Numbered from the stretch's first letter, positions 18,619 to 31,262 are shown. The stretch: DNA of 64,000 nt from CAVRXT01 sp963725655 (GCA_963725655.1 CAVRYY010000003.1:1-64000); one strand, 5' to 3'. Notes: a model not told the origin generated them from the letters alone. Program-made: numbers and translations.

Positions 18619-21590
<2,972 letters not shown>

Positions 21591-22414
21591 TAAAACTCAC
21601 CCAGAACGTCGCCCCATCGCTGTGCTTCGGGATCTTGCTAGGTCCCAAGCCTCAACACCGGACGAGTTGGCTGGGCAAGTGGTCATAAAACTTTATTTAC
21701 TGCTCCACTTGCACATCTCTCGAGCAGAACATTGTGGTTTTCCGGTCATGAAGCAACTTGCCTTCATGCCGGAATGCCAGCTTCCTTCAGTTGTCAAAGA
21801 TCATCAATTCCAGCCGCGCGACCCGAATACTGCCTAACGATCAGATCGGGGGTTGTAATCGTCTCCGCTCCCGGCGGAGCGCGGAATTGGTTTGGAGCCA
21901 TTCCCGCGGAACAATAAAAAACCCGGCGCGAGCGCCGGGCATATCCGTCACAGCCTGTCTCCAGGCCAGAACGGAACTGCTCGAAGCTCGCCTATATCTA
22001 CCCGGTATTCGTAACCAACCTCACCTCATCAAAGGGAAGAAGGATGAATGACGACCGGCTTGACCTATCGGCAGACAACCGTACAGAACCCCACCGCCGA
22101 CAGCAAGAAAGTATATCAGGAATCAAACGAACGTCAAGAGGTCTCGTACAAAAAATTCTTCCCGCCGCTGTGTGGATATTTTCGCCGATGTGGAAATCTG
22201 CCGATCTCCGTTTCTCTCCGCCTGCGGTCTAATGCGTCTCCGCCTTATTATAGGATGCCGCCGGGTCGCAGAAGGTAGCTACCCATTTCCGCCTGTGTCC
22301 GGCCGCTCTCGGGCGCGTCCAGTAGCGCTCGATCCTGTGTTTTGGTAGTCTCGCTGCTTCCTCTTCCCAGGGAATAATCGCGGCAATACCGCCAGAAATC
22401 ATCGGAGATCGCCC
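21591..22414. other. 824-base leader region upstream of 23S; no 16S, no tRNA
   Basis: In linked rRNA operons this interval would hold tRNA-Ile/Ala and the 3' end of 16S. I see neither: no anti-Shine-Dalgarno end of 16S (CCTCCTTT-type) and no tRNA T-arm. It holds a minus-strand terminator-like hairpin at 21911-21939 and, at 21860-21880, a small hairpin (CTCCGC/GCGGAG). The promoter of the 23S-5S unit probably lies here, and so does the promoter of the M20 peptidase gene. Confidence 0.7.
21911..21939 (-). terminator. terminator-like hairpin 320 bases upstream of 23S
   Basis: Minus strand: CCCGGCG, loop CTCG, CGCCGGG, then TTTTTTATTG. The arms are at 21922-21928 and 21933-21939. No coding gene on the minus strand ends here, so it either stops read-through from an unseen short transcript or acts as an attenuator in the 23S leader that antitermination must overcome. 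Confidence 0.7.
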
Positions 22415-23887
22415 ATGACTGAGACTTTCCTCGCAAAAAAAAGCGCGCCGCCACAAAATTCCCTCTGTGCGTCTCGTAGCATTTCCTTCGCGCTGCTCTT
22501 GGCCTTCGCCCTGGGCCTGATGATGCCGGCGATACTGCGAGCCCAAATCGACGACGGTACCCGCCAGCTCTCCCGCGAGATCTTCCAGCAGCTCATCGAA
22601 ATCAACACCACCGATTCCGTGGGCAGCACCACCATCGCCGCGCAAGCCATGGCCGACCGTCTCCTCGCCGCCGGCTACCCGGCCGCCGACGTTTTTGTCG
22701 GGGGTCCAACCCCGAAAAAAGGGAACATGGTGGTGCGCCTTCACGGCACCGGCGCGCGCAAACCCCTGCTGATGATGTGCCACCTGGATGTAGTGGAAGC
22801 GCGCCGTGAAGACTGGTCCGTCGATCCCTTCAGGTTTCTGGAAAAAAATGGCTATTTCTACGGCCGCGGCACCTCCGACGTGAAAGACGGCGACGCGATA
22901 TTGATGACCATGATGCTGCGCTTCAAGAAAGAAGGCTATAAACCGGATCGCGACCTGATCCTGGCGCTTACCGCCGACGAGGAAGGCGGAGACTACAACG
23001 GCGTCGACTGGCTGCTGCGCAACCATCGCGATCTGATCGACGCCGAATACATCCTGAATCCCGACGCCGGAAATTTTGAGAGCGAAAACGGCAAGAAATT
23101 GTTGCTGGGAATTGAAGCCAGCGAAAAACTCTACGCCGATTACACCCTCGAAGTCACCGACAACGGCGGCCACAGTTCCGAACCGACTTCGAAAAACGCC
23201 ATCTACCATCTCGCCGACGGCCTGGTAAAGCTCCAGCACTTCCAGTTTCCCTTCGAACTAAACGACGTCACCCGCGAATATTTCAAACGCAAAGCGGCAA
23301 TCGAAGGCGGCGAAGCCGGAGCACAGTTCACCGCCATTCTAAAAACCCCACCGGATCAAGCGGCCATCGCCAAACTTTCCGAATCGCCTTTCTATAACGC
23401 GCGCATTCGAACCACCTGTGTAGCCACGCGGTTGGACGGCGGCCACGCCTACAACGCCCTGCCGCAAATGGCGCGCGCCAACATCAATTGCCGGATCTTG
23501 CCGGGCCACAGCGCCGAAGAAGTGCGCCAGCAGCTAGCCAAGGTCGTGGACGATCCGCAGATTTCAATCGCGGAAAGAGATCGCGGCAGGGCCCTGTTAA
23601 AAATCAATCCCACCACCCACCTGGGAACCGAGATGATTTCCGCGATCGAAAAAGTCCGCGACCAAATGTGGCCGGGCGTGCCAGTAATGCCGGAAATGGA
23701 TGCTGGCGCAAGCGATGGAGCGTTTACCCGAGCCGAAGGAATCACCACCTACGGCGTCCCCGGAGTATTCAGCGATATCAACGACGATCGCGCCCATGGC
23801 CGCGATGAACGCGTGGAAGTGAAAGAATTCTACGCCGGCGTCGATTTTTACTACCGCCTGGTGAAAATATTGTCGACCAAAAATTAG
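22415..23887 (+). CDS. secreted M20-family zinc peptidase
   Basis: The 490-residue protein starts MTETFLAKK and has a signal-anchor/signal peptide (ISFALLLAFALGLMMPAILRA). The zinc site residues are visible: MCHLDVV (His, Asp), GRGTSDVKDG (Asp), TADEEGGDYNG (Glu-Glu), LNPDAGNFE and the last histidine in NDDRAHGRDERV. Members hydrolyse peptides or acyl-amino acids in the periplasm. The dimerisation lid (residues about 240-370) is present, so this is a complete enzyme. It is monocistronic, facing away from the rRNA genes. Confidence 0.88.
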   Translation: MTETFLAKKSAPPQNSLCASRSISFALLLAFALGLMMPAILRAQIDDGTRQLSREIFQQLIEINTTDSVGSTTIAAQAMADRLLAAGYPAADVFVGGPTPKKGNMVVRLHGTGARKPLLMMCHLDVVEARREDWSVDPFRFLEKNGYFYGRGTSDVKDGDAILMTMMLRFKKEGYKPDRDLILALTADEEGGDYNGVDWLLRNHRDLIDAEYILNPDAGNFESENGKKLLLGIEASEKLYADYTLEVTDNGGHSSEPTSKNAIYHLADGLVKLQHFQFPFELNDVTREYFKRKAAIEGGEAGAQFTAILKTPPDQAAIAKLSESPFYNARIRTTCVATRLDGGHAYNALPQMARANINCRILPGHSAEEVRQQLAKVVDDPQISIAERDRGRALLKINPTTHLGTEMISAIEKVRDQMWPGVPVMPEMDAGASDGAFTRAEGITTYGVPGVFSDINDDRAHGRDERVEVKEFYAGVDFYYRLVKILSTKN

Positions 23888-23918
23888 TCACCAACTGCTG
23901 GGCCGCTTTCTGTCCCAG

Positions 23919-24812
23919 CTAGCGAATCTTGGCGATGCGGCCGTCGGCGGTGGTGGGAAAGCGCACAAATTCCTCGGGATCGTGCCCGGGAACTACGCGG
24001 TTAAGCGCACCGGCAAGCGAAATCATCCGCGCTTGCTGCGCGATGTTGCCGGGTTCGTCAGACGGATCGAAAGTGGCGCTGGCGCGATGCTGCCGCAAGT
24101 TTTCGTAGAGGTAGCAATTATCTGACGCCAGCACGAACGCGGGATTGCCCGCCACCCGAATATACTGCGACGCGAACGTGTGCCGAGATCCGGTATACGC
24201 CCGAATGCCGGGAAGAATCAGCGCGTCATCTCCGTTCACCAACCGAACCTGCCCCAAAGTATTGCGCCGCACCAGTTCGATGGCATCTTCCGGATAAATC
24301 CCGCCGTTCTGCCCGCCCTGCTGCCACGCCGCGCCGGTGTAGTATTCAAACTCCCCCTTCTGGATCCATATCGTTGCCTTCGGAAATAAATCGATCCCGT
24401 CCAGGTGGTCCCAGTGCGCATGGCTGATGATGATGTCGGTCACCGCGGATGGCTCCACGCCCGCGAGCTTCACCGCCTCATCCGGTTTCAGATAATCCGC
24501 AATGTGATATTCGTCACGCGACTTAACCCGATCCAGCTGAAAGCCGGAATCGAACAAAATCGTGTGCCCGCCGCCCTGGATGAGCCAGATAATCATCGCC
24601 ACATCCACCTTCTTGTCGCCAGGCGCGCCAATCACCAACTCGTTGAACGGAAAATCGTGAACGGTGGCGTACCGGATGGCGCGAATGGTGTAGTCGGGCT
24701 CCGCAGCCGCCGCAGCCTGTGGGCGGGAATTAGCGCGTGCGAAATGCCCGAACGCACCAACGCAGAAGCACAGCAACAGCGCACTCAAGCGTATACGGAT
24801 AGCAGGTTTCAT
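23919..24812 (-). CDS. secreted metallo-beta-lactamase-fold hydrolase (lactonase-like)
   Basis: Starts at ATG 24812 with a signal peptide (RLSALLLCFCVGAFGHFARA). The metal motif HAHWDHLDG (HxHxDH) is complete, and later metal ligands are in YTGSRHTFASQ, LASDNCYLYE and VVPGHDPEEF. The order and the early FDSGFQLDRV resemble N-acyl-homoserine-lactonase-like proteins, so lactone cleavage is possible but not shown. It is 110 bases downstream of the ABC ATPase gene on the same strand. Confidence 0.82.
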   Translation of the reverse strand: MKPAIRIRLSALLLCFCVGAFGHFARANSRPQAAAAAEPDYTIRAIRYATVHDFPFNELVIGAPGDKKVDVAMIIWLIQGGGHTILFDSGFQLDRVKSRDEYHIADYLKPDEAVKLAGVEPSAVTDIIISHAHWDHLDGIDLFPKATIWIQKGEFEYYTGAAWQQGGQNGGIYPEDAIELVRRNTLGQVRLVNGDDALILPGIRAYTGSRHTFASQYIRVAGNPAFVLASDNCYLYENLRQHRASATFDPSDEPGNIAQQARMISLAGALNRVVPGHDPEEFVRFPTTADGRIAKIR

Positions 24813-24923
24813 GGGGGTATGCTCCAAGGTCTCGTCGGAAGGGTATAACGTCTTCAATCGCTTGCGGTCAAGTCAGATTCCAACATTCCAGCCGGACTTT
24901 AGGTCAGACCTGCGAATGGCGCC

Positions 24924-25664
24924 TTACTGCGTCTTCTCGTCCCGCTCCACCCGCCCGTCGCGGACGCGGATGATGCGATGCGCGCGCGCCGCAATATCCG
25001 GCTCGTGCGTCACCAGAATGATGGTGTTCCCCTGTTCGTGCAGCCGCACGAACAACGCCATAATTTCTTCGCCCGTCACGGAATCAAGGTTCCCGGTAGG
25101 TTCGTCGGCCAGCAGGATCGACGGCCGATTCACCAGCGCCCGGGCAATCGCCACGCGTTGCCGCTGCCCTCCCGATAGCTCGTTAGGACGATGCATCATG
25201 CGGCTGGTCAAGTCTACTTGTGCCAGCGCTTCCTTAGCCCGCTCGATGCGTTCTTCCGCTGGAGTCCCGTTATAGATCAGCGGAAGTTCCACGTTGTGCA
25301 GGGAAGTGGCCCGCGGCAGCAAATTGAAAGTCTGAAATACGAACCCGATTTCCTTGTTCCGGATGTAAGCCAGTTCGTCGTCGTCCAGCTCGCTCACCTG
25401 CCGCCCCGCCAACCAGTATTTCCCGCTGGAAGGGCTATCGAGGCACCCGATCAGGTTCATCAGCGTCGATTTGCCAGACCCCGACGGTCCCATGATCGCG
25501 ACGTATTCGCCTTTGTGGATTTCCAGGTTGATGCTTTGCAGCGCGTGTACTTCTTCCGAGCCCATCACATAGGTCTTGGTAAGGTTTTCCGTGCAGATGA
25601 CGATCCCACTATCCACCAGGTCCTGGCGGTAGGACTGCGAAGCGCCGGTGGTTTCAGTGGGCAT
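24924..25664 (-). CDS. ABC transporter ATP-binding protein (MacB/LolD type)
   Basis: A 246-residue ATPase with Walker A GPSGSGKST, Q-loop FVFQTFNLLPR, signature LSGGQRQRVAIARALV, Walker B ILLADEPTGNLDS and H-loop VTHEP. The type fits MacB/LolD-like exporters that move substrates or lipoproteins out of the inner membrane. Its start is about 40 bases after the membrane-fusion gene stop, so they are one operon. No permease gene is next to them on either side; it must be encoded elsewhere. Confidence 0.92.
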   Translation of the reverse strand: MPTETTGASQSYRQDLVDSGIVICTENLTKTYVMGSEEVHALQSINLEIHKGEYVAIMGPSGSGKSTLMNLIGCLDSPSSGKYWLAGRQVSELDDDELAYIRNKEIGFVFQTFNLLPRATSLHNVELPLIYNGTPAEERIERAKEALAQVDLTSRMMHRPNELSGGQRQRVAIARALVNRPSILLADEPTGNLDSVTGEEIMALFVRLHEQGNTIILVTHEPDIAARAHRIIRVRDGRVERDEKTQ

Positions 25665-25705
25665 CGGAATTCACTTGCTCCTTAAAATCCGCGAAATCCG
25701 CTACG

Positions 25706-27100
25706 CTACGTACTCGACTCATCGAGCTTCGCCGGCGAATTATCCACCTTCACAGCGCTGCCCGGCTTCAGCGTGCGCAGCGCCTTGTAGCTGCCGGTAA
25801 CCACCGTATCGCCTTCCTTCAAGCCGCTGGTAATTTCGATATCGGTGACCCCGGTAACCCCAGTCTGCACCCGCACAAAATCCACCTTCTTATCGTGGAC
25901 CACGAACACTCCCTGGATATCGCTCTTGGCATCCGCCGCGGAAACCGGATTGGCCGCAGCCAACGTAACCGCACCCTTGTTCTTGTTTTCCTCGCTGGCC
26001 TCTTCCAGGTCGTGCTTGGAACGCAGCGCCAGCGCCTGAATCGGAATAGTCACCACCGCCTTCCGTTCCGCGGTGCGAATCTTCGCGGTCACCGATAGGC
26101 CGGGGCGAAGCGTCTCCGGCGGTGTATCCAGCTGCACCACAACCTTGAAATCGCGGGCCTCTTGGGTGTTGGCTTCGGTTTGCGTGCTGGCCAGGCCCGA
26201 AGACCGCAACAGCGCTTGGTCCCCCACAGCGGTCACGTGCCCCGCAAACGACTTTCCCGGAACGGCGTCGATGGTGATATCGGCCGGCTGGCCGAGTTTC
26301 ACGTTTACGATGTCGGTTTCATCCACTTTCACTTCCGCGGTCACCACCGACATATCCGAAATGGTCAGCAGGTAACTGCCCGTCGCGTTCTGGATTCCCG
26401 GGACCACGTTTTCGCCCACCCGCACCGCAATATAAGTGACCAAGCCATTGATCGGCGCGCGATAGGTAGTCTTACGGAGAACGTCCTGCGTGTGCGTCAG
26501 GATCGCCTTCGACTGGCTCAAGTTCGACCGCGACTGATCCAGCGAGGCTTGCGCCTGCATCGCTTGGGCCTGTGCGGCGTCCACCGCGGCTGTGGCGCTC
26601 AGATAGTTCGCGTGCGCGGTGTCGTGGTCTGACTTGGAAATCAGTTGCGCGTCGTAGAGTCCCTGGCTCCGCTGCCAGTCCAGCTTGGCTTTCTCGAGGT
26701 CGGATTGGCGCTGCGCCAAAGTGGCTTTGGCCGACTGCAGTGAGGCAGCGGCCGCCTTGATCGAGTCGGCAGTCGCGTCGATGCTGGCGGACTGAGCCTC
26801 CACATCCGCGGCCGGCTGTATGCTTTCCAGGTGCAGCAGGATGTCGCCTTTCTTGACGTAATCCCCTTCTTTCACATCGATTTCCGTAATCTTCCCGATG
26901 CCCTCACCCAGCACGTTGGTGTAGGTCTTCGGGCGCACTTCGCCTGACGCCGTAACGATCGCGGTGACGTCTTGCCGGGTGGCCTGGCCGGTCTGTACCG
27001 CCACAATTCCCTTATGCGCCTGCTGGATCCCTACGCTGACGGCAACCAGCAGAACCAAAGCCACTGCGATCGCGATGAGGACTTTTTTCCAGGTCTTCAT
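25706..27100 (-). CDS. membrane-fusion (periplasmic adaptor) protein of an ABC or RND efflux system
   Basis: A 464-residue MacA/HlyD-type protein. One N-terminal membrane helix (VLIAIAVALVLLVAVSVGI) is followed by a barrel-sandwich half (ITEIDVKEGDYVKKGDILLHLE), a long coiled coil with Ala/Gln/Ser repeats (about residues 95-210), the second half (YRAPINGLVTYIAVRVGENV) and beta-barrel domains. A membrane-proximal domain ends LKEGDTVVTGSYKALRTL. It bridges inner and outer membrane parts of an export machine. It heads the operon with the ATPase. Confidence 0.9.
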   Translation of the reverse strand: MKTWKKVLIAIAVALVLLVAVSVGIQQAHKGIVAVQTGQATRQDVTAIVTASGEVRPKTYTNVLGEGIGKITEIDVKEGDYVKKGDILLHLESIQPAADVEAQSASIDATADSIKAAAASLQSAKATLAQRQSDLEKAKLDWQRSQGLYDAQLISKSDHDTAHANYLSATAAVDAAQAQAMQAQASLDQSRSNLSQSKAILTHTQDVLRKTTYRAPINGLVTYIAVRVGENVVPGIQNATGSYLLTISDMSVVTAEVKVDETDIVNVKLGQPADITIDAVPGKSFAGHVTAVGDQALLRSSGLASTQTEANTQEARDFKVVVQLDTPPETLRPGLSVTAKIRTAERKAVVTIPIQALALRSKHDLEEASEENKNKGAVTLAAANPVSAADAKSDIQGVFVVHDKKVDFVRVQTGVTGVTDIEITSGLKEGDTVVTGSYKALRTLKPGSAVKVDNSPAKLDESST

Positions 27101-27666
27101 TACCGTGCCCCGGTGCTCCCCTATAGGAAGTTGAAGAAGAGTCCACTGCCCACAGATATCCCACTGAGTGGCGTCAGATGTCTATACGGTCCAAACGAAT
27201 CAAATGTTTCCGGGTGTTTCGTCCTCGGGAATCGGAAACGCGTGGACCAAACCACGGCGCAAGCGCAATGCGTGGGTTGTCAGAGGGATAGACACCCGCC
27301 CTGACTTTCAATTTTGCGAGCCCTTCCCCATCATTGTAACGAGTTTGCCTCGCGAAAGAAACACCCCGTCCCAGGCACTTGGACGTGCCAGCCCAGGAAT
27401 AAGCTGCCACCACATCAGCCGAAATATGCAGAAAATGGGACTTACCGCCTCCAGGAGTGCGCATTCCCCCTCGATCCGGCGCCGGCTGGGGTCGGTGCCT
27501 AAACCGCCCTCCGCATGCCCGGGAAGCCCCTAAACCCAGGCAACCCTAGTGCATCTAACCCGCCTCTCATTCGGTACAGGGCGATTCCGGGGCGGTATTC
27601 TTTGAATTGACCTGTATCTATATAACGAGCTAAACTCCCGCGCGAGACCAAGGGTAGGGTGTTTCG
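27101..27666. other. 566-base divergent intergenic region
   Basis: Separates the leftward efflux operon from the rightward GWxTD operon, so it should contain both promoters. AT-rich sequence TATCTATATAACG at about 27613-27629 lies some 40 bases before the GWxTD start and could include a -10 element. The open frames inside it have no protein-like character. Confidence 0.5.
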
Positions 27667-29409
27667 ATGACGTATCGTCGCTATTTCATCTTGTGTGGGT
27701 TAGTCATTTTTTGCTTAGCAGCTCCTCGTGTGGTCCTCCAGGCTCAGCAGCAAGGTTCCTCCGGATCTTCCGACCAGCAGACCAGCGACAAGGATAAGCC
27801 GCAGGACGACAGCGTGGCTAAGCCGCCGCAATCCACCGGCAACAAGAAGCAGGATCTCGAAAACCGCAAGAAGCGGGATAAAGAGCTCTACAAAGAGTTA
27901 GATAGCCCGTACAAGAAGTGGCTAAACGAAGACGTCGTCTACATCATCACACCCGAAGAACGATCGTCGTTCATCCATCTCAGTACCAACGAAGAGCGTG
28001 AAGAGTTCATCGAGCAATTCTGGCAGCGCCGCAACCCCGATCCCGATTCCACCGAGAACAGTTTCAAGGAAGAGCACTACCGCCGCATCGCTTACACCAA
28101 CGAACACTTTGCTTCCGGCATCCCAGGATGGAAAACCGACCGCGGCCGCATTTACATCATGTGGGGACCCGCTGACGAAGTGGATTCACATCCCTCCGGC
28201 GGCAGCTACGAGCGTCCGGCCAACGAGGGCGGCGGCGAGACCTCCACTTACCCGTTCGAAGACTGGCGCTATCGATACCTCGAAGGTATCGGCGAAAACG
28301 TGGAAATTGAATTCGTCGATCCCACCATGACCGGCGAATTTCACCTCACCATGGACCCCTCGGAAAAGGACGCGTTGCTCTACGTCCCTGGCGCCGGCTT
28401 AACCCAGATGGAGTCGATGGGCATGTCGTCAAAGACCGCCCGCTTTAACAACACCGACGGCACTCACCTCGCCGCCCCGCTCGGCGGAGAGCCTGAGAAC
28501 CAGAATGAATTTACCCGCTTGGAGTTGTATGCCAACATTCAGAAAGCCCCGCCGGTAAAGTTCAAGGACCTGGAATCGGTCGTGTCCCAGCGCATGATTC
28601 GCGACCAGATGAAGTTCGACTATCGCTTCGATTTCCTGCGCATCACCGGCGACACCGTTCTGGTGCCCATCACCCTGCAAGTTCCCAACAAGCAGATGTT
28701 CTTCACTGGCAAAGATGGCGTGCAGTCCGCATCGGTAAATATTTTCGGGCGAATCACCACCCTGAGCGGGCGCGTCGTCAACACCTTTGAAGACACCATT
28801 CGCAAAGACACCACCGACGCGCAGTTGCCGCAGATGACCAAGGGCGCTTCCATCTACGGAAAGGCCGTGCCGCTCAGTCCCGGCCTGTACCGTCTGGACG
28901 TGGTGATGAAGGATGTGAACAGCGGCAACGTCGGCGCCGTGAATACCCGCCTGGCCGTCCCGCGCTACGACGAGGATAAACTAGCCTCCAGCTCGTTGAT
29001 CATCGCCGATCAGATCACCCCAGTGTCCTCGAAGAATATCGGCCTCGGCCAGTTCGTGCTGGGCGATATGAAAGTCCGGCCCAAACTCGATGGCTCGTTC
29101 TATTCCCGCGAGTCTTTGGGCGTCTACCTCCAAGTTTACAATTTGAAGGTTGACGACAAGACCCACAAGTCCGATGCTACCGTTGTGTATGTCGTCACCC
29201 AGGGCAAAGATCCCAATCCCGTCCTGACCTTTGACGAAACCAGCGACAAGCTCAACGAGCACGGCGAAGAAATGACCTTGGAAAGGCCGGTCGCGCTTTC
29301 TTCTCTCGCGCCCGGAAAGTACAAACTGGAAGTTCGCGTCACCGATAACCTGGGCAAACAGACCATCACTCCCACCGCGGAGTTTACGGTCAAGGAAGCC
29401 GCGAAATAG
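27667..29409 (+). CDS. GWxTD-domain secreted protein
   Basis: A 580-residue protein with signal peptide (YFILCGLVIFCLAAPRVVLQ), a Gln/Ser/Lys-rich linker, then the GWxTD domain: YKKWLNEDVVYIITPEER, FWQRRNPDPDSTENSF, and the naming motif GWKTDRGRIYIMWGPADEV. The C-terminal half is beta-rich with repeated LSPGLYRLDVVMKD- and LAPGKYKLEVRVTD-like strands, like folds that hang on the outer membrane. GWxTD proteins are frequent in Acidobacteriota and related phyla; function is unknown. The stop shares one base with the start of the next gene. Confidence 0.85.
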   Translation: MTYRRYFILCGLVIFCLAAPRVVLQAQQQGSSGSSDQQTSDKDKPQDDSVAKPPQSTGNKKQDLENRKKRDKELYKELDSPYKKWLNEDVVYIITPEERSSFIHLSTNEEREEFIEQFWQRRNPDPDSTENSFKEEHYRRIAYTNEHFASGIPGWKTDRGRIYIMWGPADEVDSHPSGGSYERPANEGGGETSTYPFEDWRYRYLEGIGENVEIEFVDPTMTGEFHLTMDPSEKDALLYVPGAGLTQMESMGMSSKTARFNNTDGTHLAAPLGGEPENQNEFTRLELYANIQKAPPVKFKDLESVVSQRMIRDQMKFDYRFDFLRITGDTVLVPITLQVPNKQMFFTGKDGVQSASVNIFGRITTLSGRVVNTFEDTIRKDTTDAQLPQMTKGASIYGKAVPLSPGLYRLDVVMKDVNSGNVGAVNTRLAVPRYDEDKLASSSLIIADQITPVSSKNIGLGQFVLGDMKVRPKLDGSFYSRESLGVYLQVYNLKVDDKTHKSDATVVYVVTQGKDPNPVLTFDETSDKLNEHGEEMTLERPVALSSLAPGKYKLEVRVTDNLGKQTITPTAEFTVKEAAK

Positions 29410-31115
29410 TGAAATTGCGCAGCCTGCATTTCGGAACGTTGCTGCTGATGTTGGCAGCTTTGCCGACGGGGGCTGGAGCTGCGGGTCTGGGCAGCATTTC
29501 GGGCCTGGTGGTCGATCCGAGCGGAACCCCGCAAATGGGCGCAAGCGTCCTCATCAGCGGTGAAGCGCTCGTCGCCGCCGCGCCGGAAGAGTTGCTCACC
29601 AACGTCAGTGGCCGCTTCCTGAGCGACACGCTACGGCCCGGCCTCTACACCATCCGCGTTACCTTGGCCGGTTTTCTGCCCGCCATCCAGCAACACATCA
29701 TGGTCACTGGCGACCACACCACGCTCCTGCAGATTGGCGTGGGTTCGCTATTGTCCTCTTTCGAAGGTTTGCGCAAACAGCCCAAACAACCGGTAGCATC
29801 CGATGAATGGGCATGGGTGCTGCGTAGTTCCACCGGTACCCGCACCGTCTTGCGCTTCGATGATACCGGCGTCGTGATCGCTGACTATCCCACCGGCCGT
29901 GATGTAGCCATGGCTGAACAACCTCGCGGCGAAGTCGAGGTCACCGATGGCGCCCGGCATCCCGGTTCCATTTCTAATCTTGCGGACTCTCCCGGAACCG
30001 AATTCGGTTACCTAGACCGCCTCGAATCCGGCGACAAGCTCCTCTTCGCTGGGCAATTCAGCTATGAAGACTTCGCTTCGACCGGCGGGCTGGCCACCGA
30101 ATGGCTGCCCCAGGGCGACCCCGGCACGGTCACCAGTGTGGTGATGCGCGAATCACGCGTCGGCCCTCTGGGCCCCATGTTCCGCGGCTTGCGCGTGGAT
30201 CACGAGCGCCAATTCGCCGTGGGCGACCGCGTCTTCGCGAAATACGGCGCCGAATATCTCTCCGCCAGCTTCCAGGGGACCACCAACGCCCTGCGCCCAT
30301 ACGGCGCGGTGATGGTGCAGGTCAGCCCGAACTGGCAGACCACCTTCACCGTTTCATCGCGTACCCCGCAGGAATCCGGACTTTCGGAACTAGGAACGGT
30401 CGAATCGGCGATCGATTCGCTCGATGCCTTTCCCACTCTGCTCGTCAATCACGGGCGCTCCGTGCTCGAAAATAATCTGCATGAAGAGTTCGCCGCCGAA
30501 CGATCCTTGGGCGGTAAGTCCGGCCTGCAAGCGGCCGTGTTTCACGACCGCTCGGAGCACACCGCGGTTTTCGGCCAAGGCGGCAACGCTGCTAGCTCCG
30601 ACTTCCTGCAGGACTTTTTCTCCGATGCCTTTGCCTATGACGCCGGTGCTTCCAGTTCCTGGGGCGCGCGCGTCGCCTATCACCAGAAAATTTCAGACAA
30701 TCTCGATGCGGCGCTGATTTACGCCTGGGCCGGTGCCCTGGCCCCCGATGCGTCTCCCACCGGCAGCGCCGTCGCCGAGCTGCGTGACTCCCTCGCCACC
30801 CGCTACCGCCAGAGCGTGGCAGGCCGCCTATCGGCTAGGGTCCCCAGGACCAAAACGCAGTTTAGCGTCAGCTACAAGTACATCGACGGCACCACCGTGT
30901 CCCGCCAGGATGCGTATGGGGAAAGTTATTTCCGTGTTGACCCCAATTTGAATCTCATTGTCCGCCAGGCACTCCCCGGCCATCTGGAAGCCGTCTGCGA
31001 TTTTGGCAACCTCTTGGACCAAGGCTACGTTCCAGTGGCTTCCACCCGGGATGGAGTGGTTCTGCTAGTACCGTCAACCCGTTCGGTCCGGGGATCGCTA
31101 AGTTTCCAGTTCTGA
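29409..31115 (+). CDS. outer-membrane-like protein with carboxypeptidase regulatory-like domain
   Basis: Starts at GTG 29409, whose G is the last base of the GWxTD stop, so translation is coupled. The 568-residue product has a signal peptide (LLLMLAALPTGAGAAG), a carboxypeptidase regulatory-like domain (GSISGLVVDPSGTPQMGASVLI ... LRPGLYTIRVTLAGF) and then about 450 residues with alternating polar/apolar strands ending RSVRGSLSFQF, where the last residue is Phe. That ending is the usual signal for outer-membrane barrel insertion. It resembles a shortened TonB-dependent-type protein without a clear plug. Pairing with GWxTD suggests a joint surface complex. Confidence 0.7.
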   Translation: MKLRSLHFGTLLLMLAALPTGAGAAGLGSISGLVVDPSGTPQMGASVLISGEALVAAAPEELLTNVSGRFLSDTLRPGLYTIRVTLAGFLPAIQQHIMVTGDHTTLLQIGVGSLLSSFEGLRKQPKQPVASDEWAWVLRSSTGTRTVLRFDDTGVVIADYPTGRDVAMAEQPRGEVEVTDGARHPGSISNLADSPGTEFGYLDRLESGDKLLFAGQFSYEDFASTGGLATEWLPQGDPGTVTSVVMRESRVGPLGPMFRGLRVDHERQFAVGDRVFAKYGAEYLSASFQGTTNALRPYGAVMVQVSPNWQTTFTVSSRTPQESGLSELGTVESAIDSLDAFPTLLVNHGRSVLENNLHEEFAAERSLGGKSGLQAAVFHDRSEHTAVFGQGGNAASSDFLQDFFSDAFAYDAGASSSWGARVAYHQKISDNLDAALIYAWAGALAPDASPTGSAVAELRDSLATRYRQSVAGRLSARVPRTKTQFSVSYKYIDGTTVSRQDAYGESYFRVDPNLNLIVRQALPGHLEAVCDFGNLLDQGYVPVASTRDGVVLLVPSTRSVRGSLSFQF

Positions 31116-31246
31116 GTTGTCTAGGCTGTGGATACTAGAAATGGGAAGGTGGCTACCGAAACTAGTACAACCGCTCAAGCCCCTCCACCCCTACCCTGTA
31201 AATGTAAGATAATAAATTGGATGCCGAAACAAAATCTCCGTTAATC

Positions 31247-31262
31247 TGGAAGTCCACTTGCA
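31247..31262 (+). promoter_or_regulatory. candidate sigma-54 promoter of the two-component genes
   Basis: TGGAAGTCCACTTGCA has GG and GC exactly ten bases apart, with the full TTGCA -12 half and TGG at -24. The predicted start of transcription would be about 20 bases before ATG 31293. The downstream gene pair includes a sigma-54 activator, so self-activation is plausible. Confidence 0.5.

Noticed and set aside
22229..23239. A 336-residue open frame antisense to the M20 peptidase
   Set aside because: Antisense shadow of a well-supported gene and reaching into the 23S leader region.
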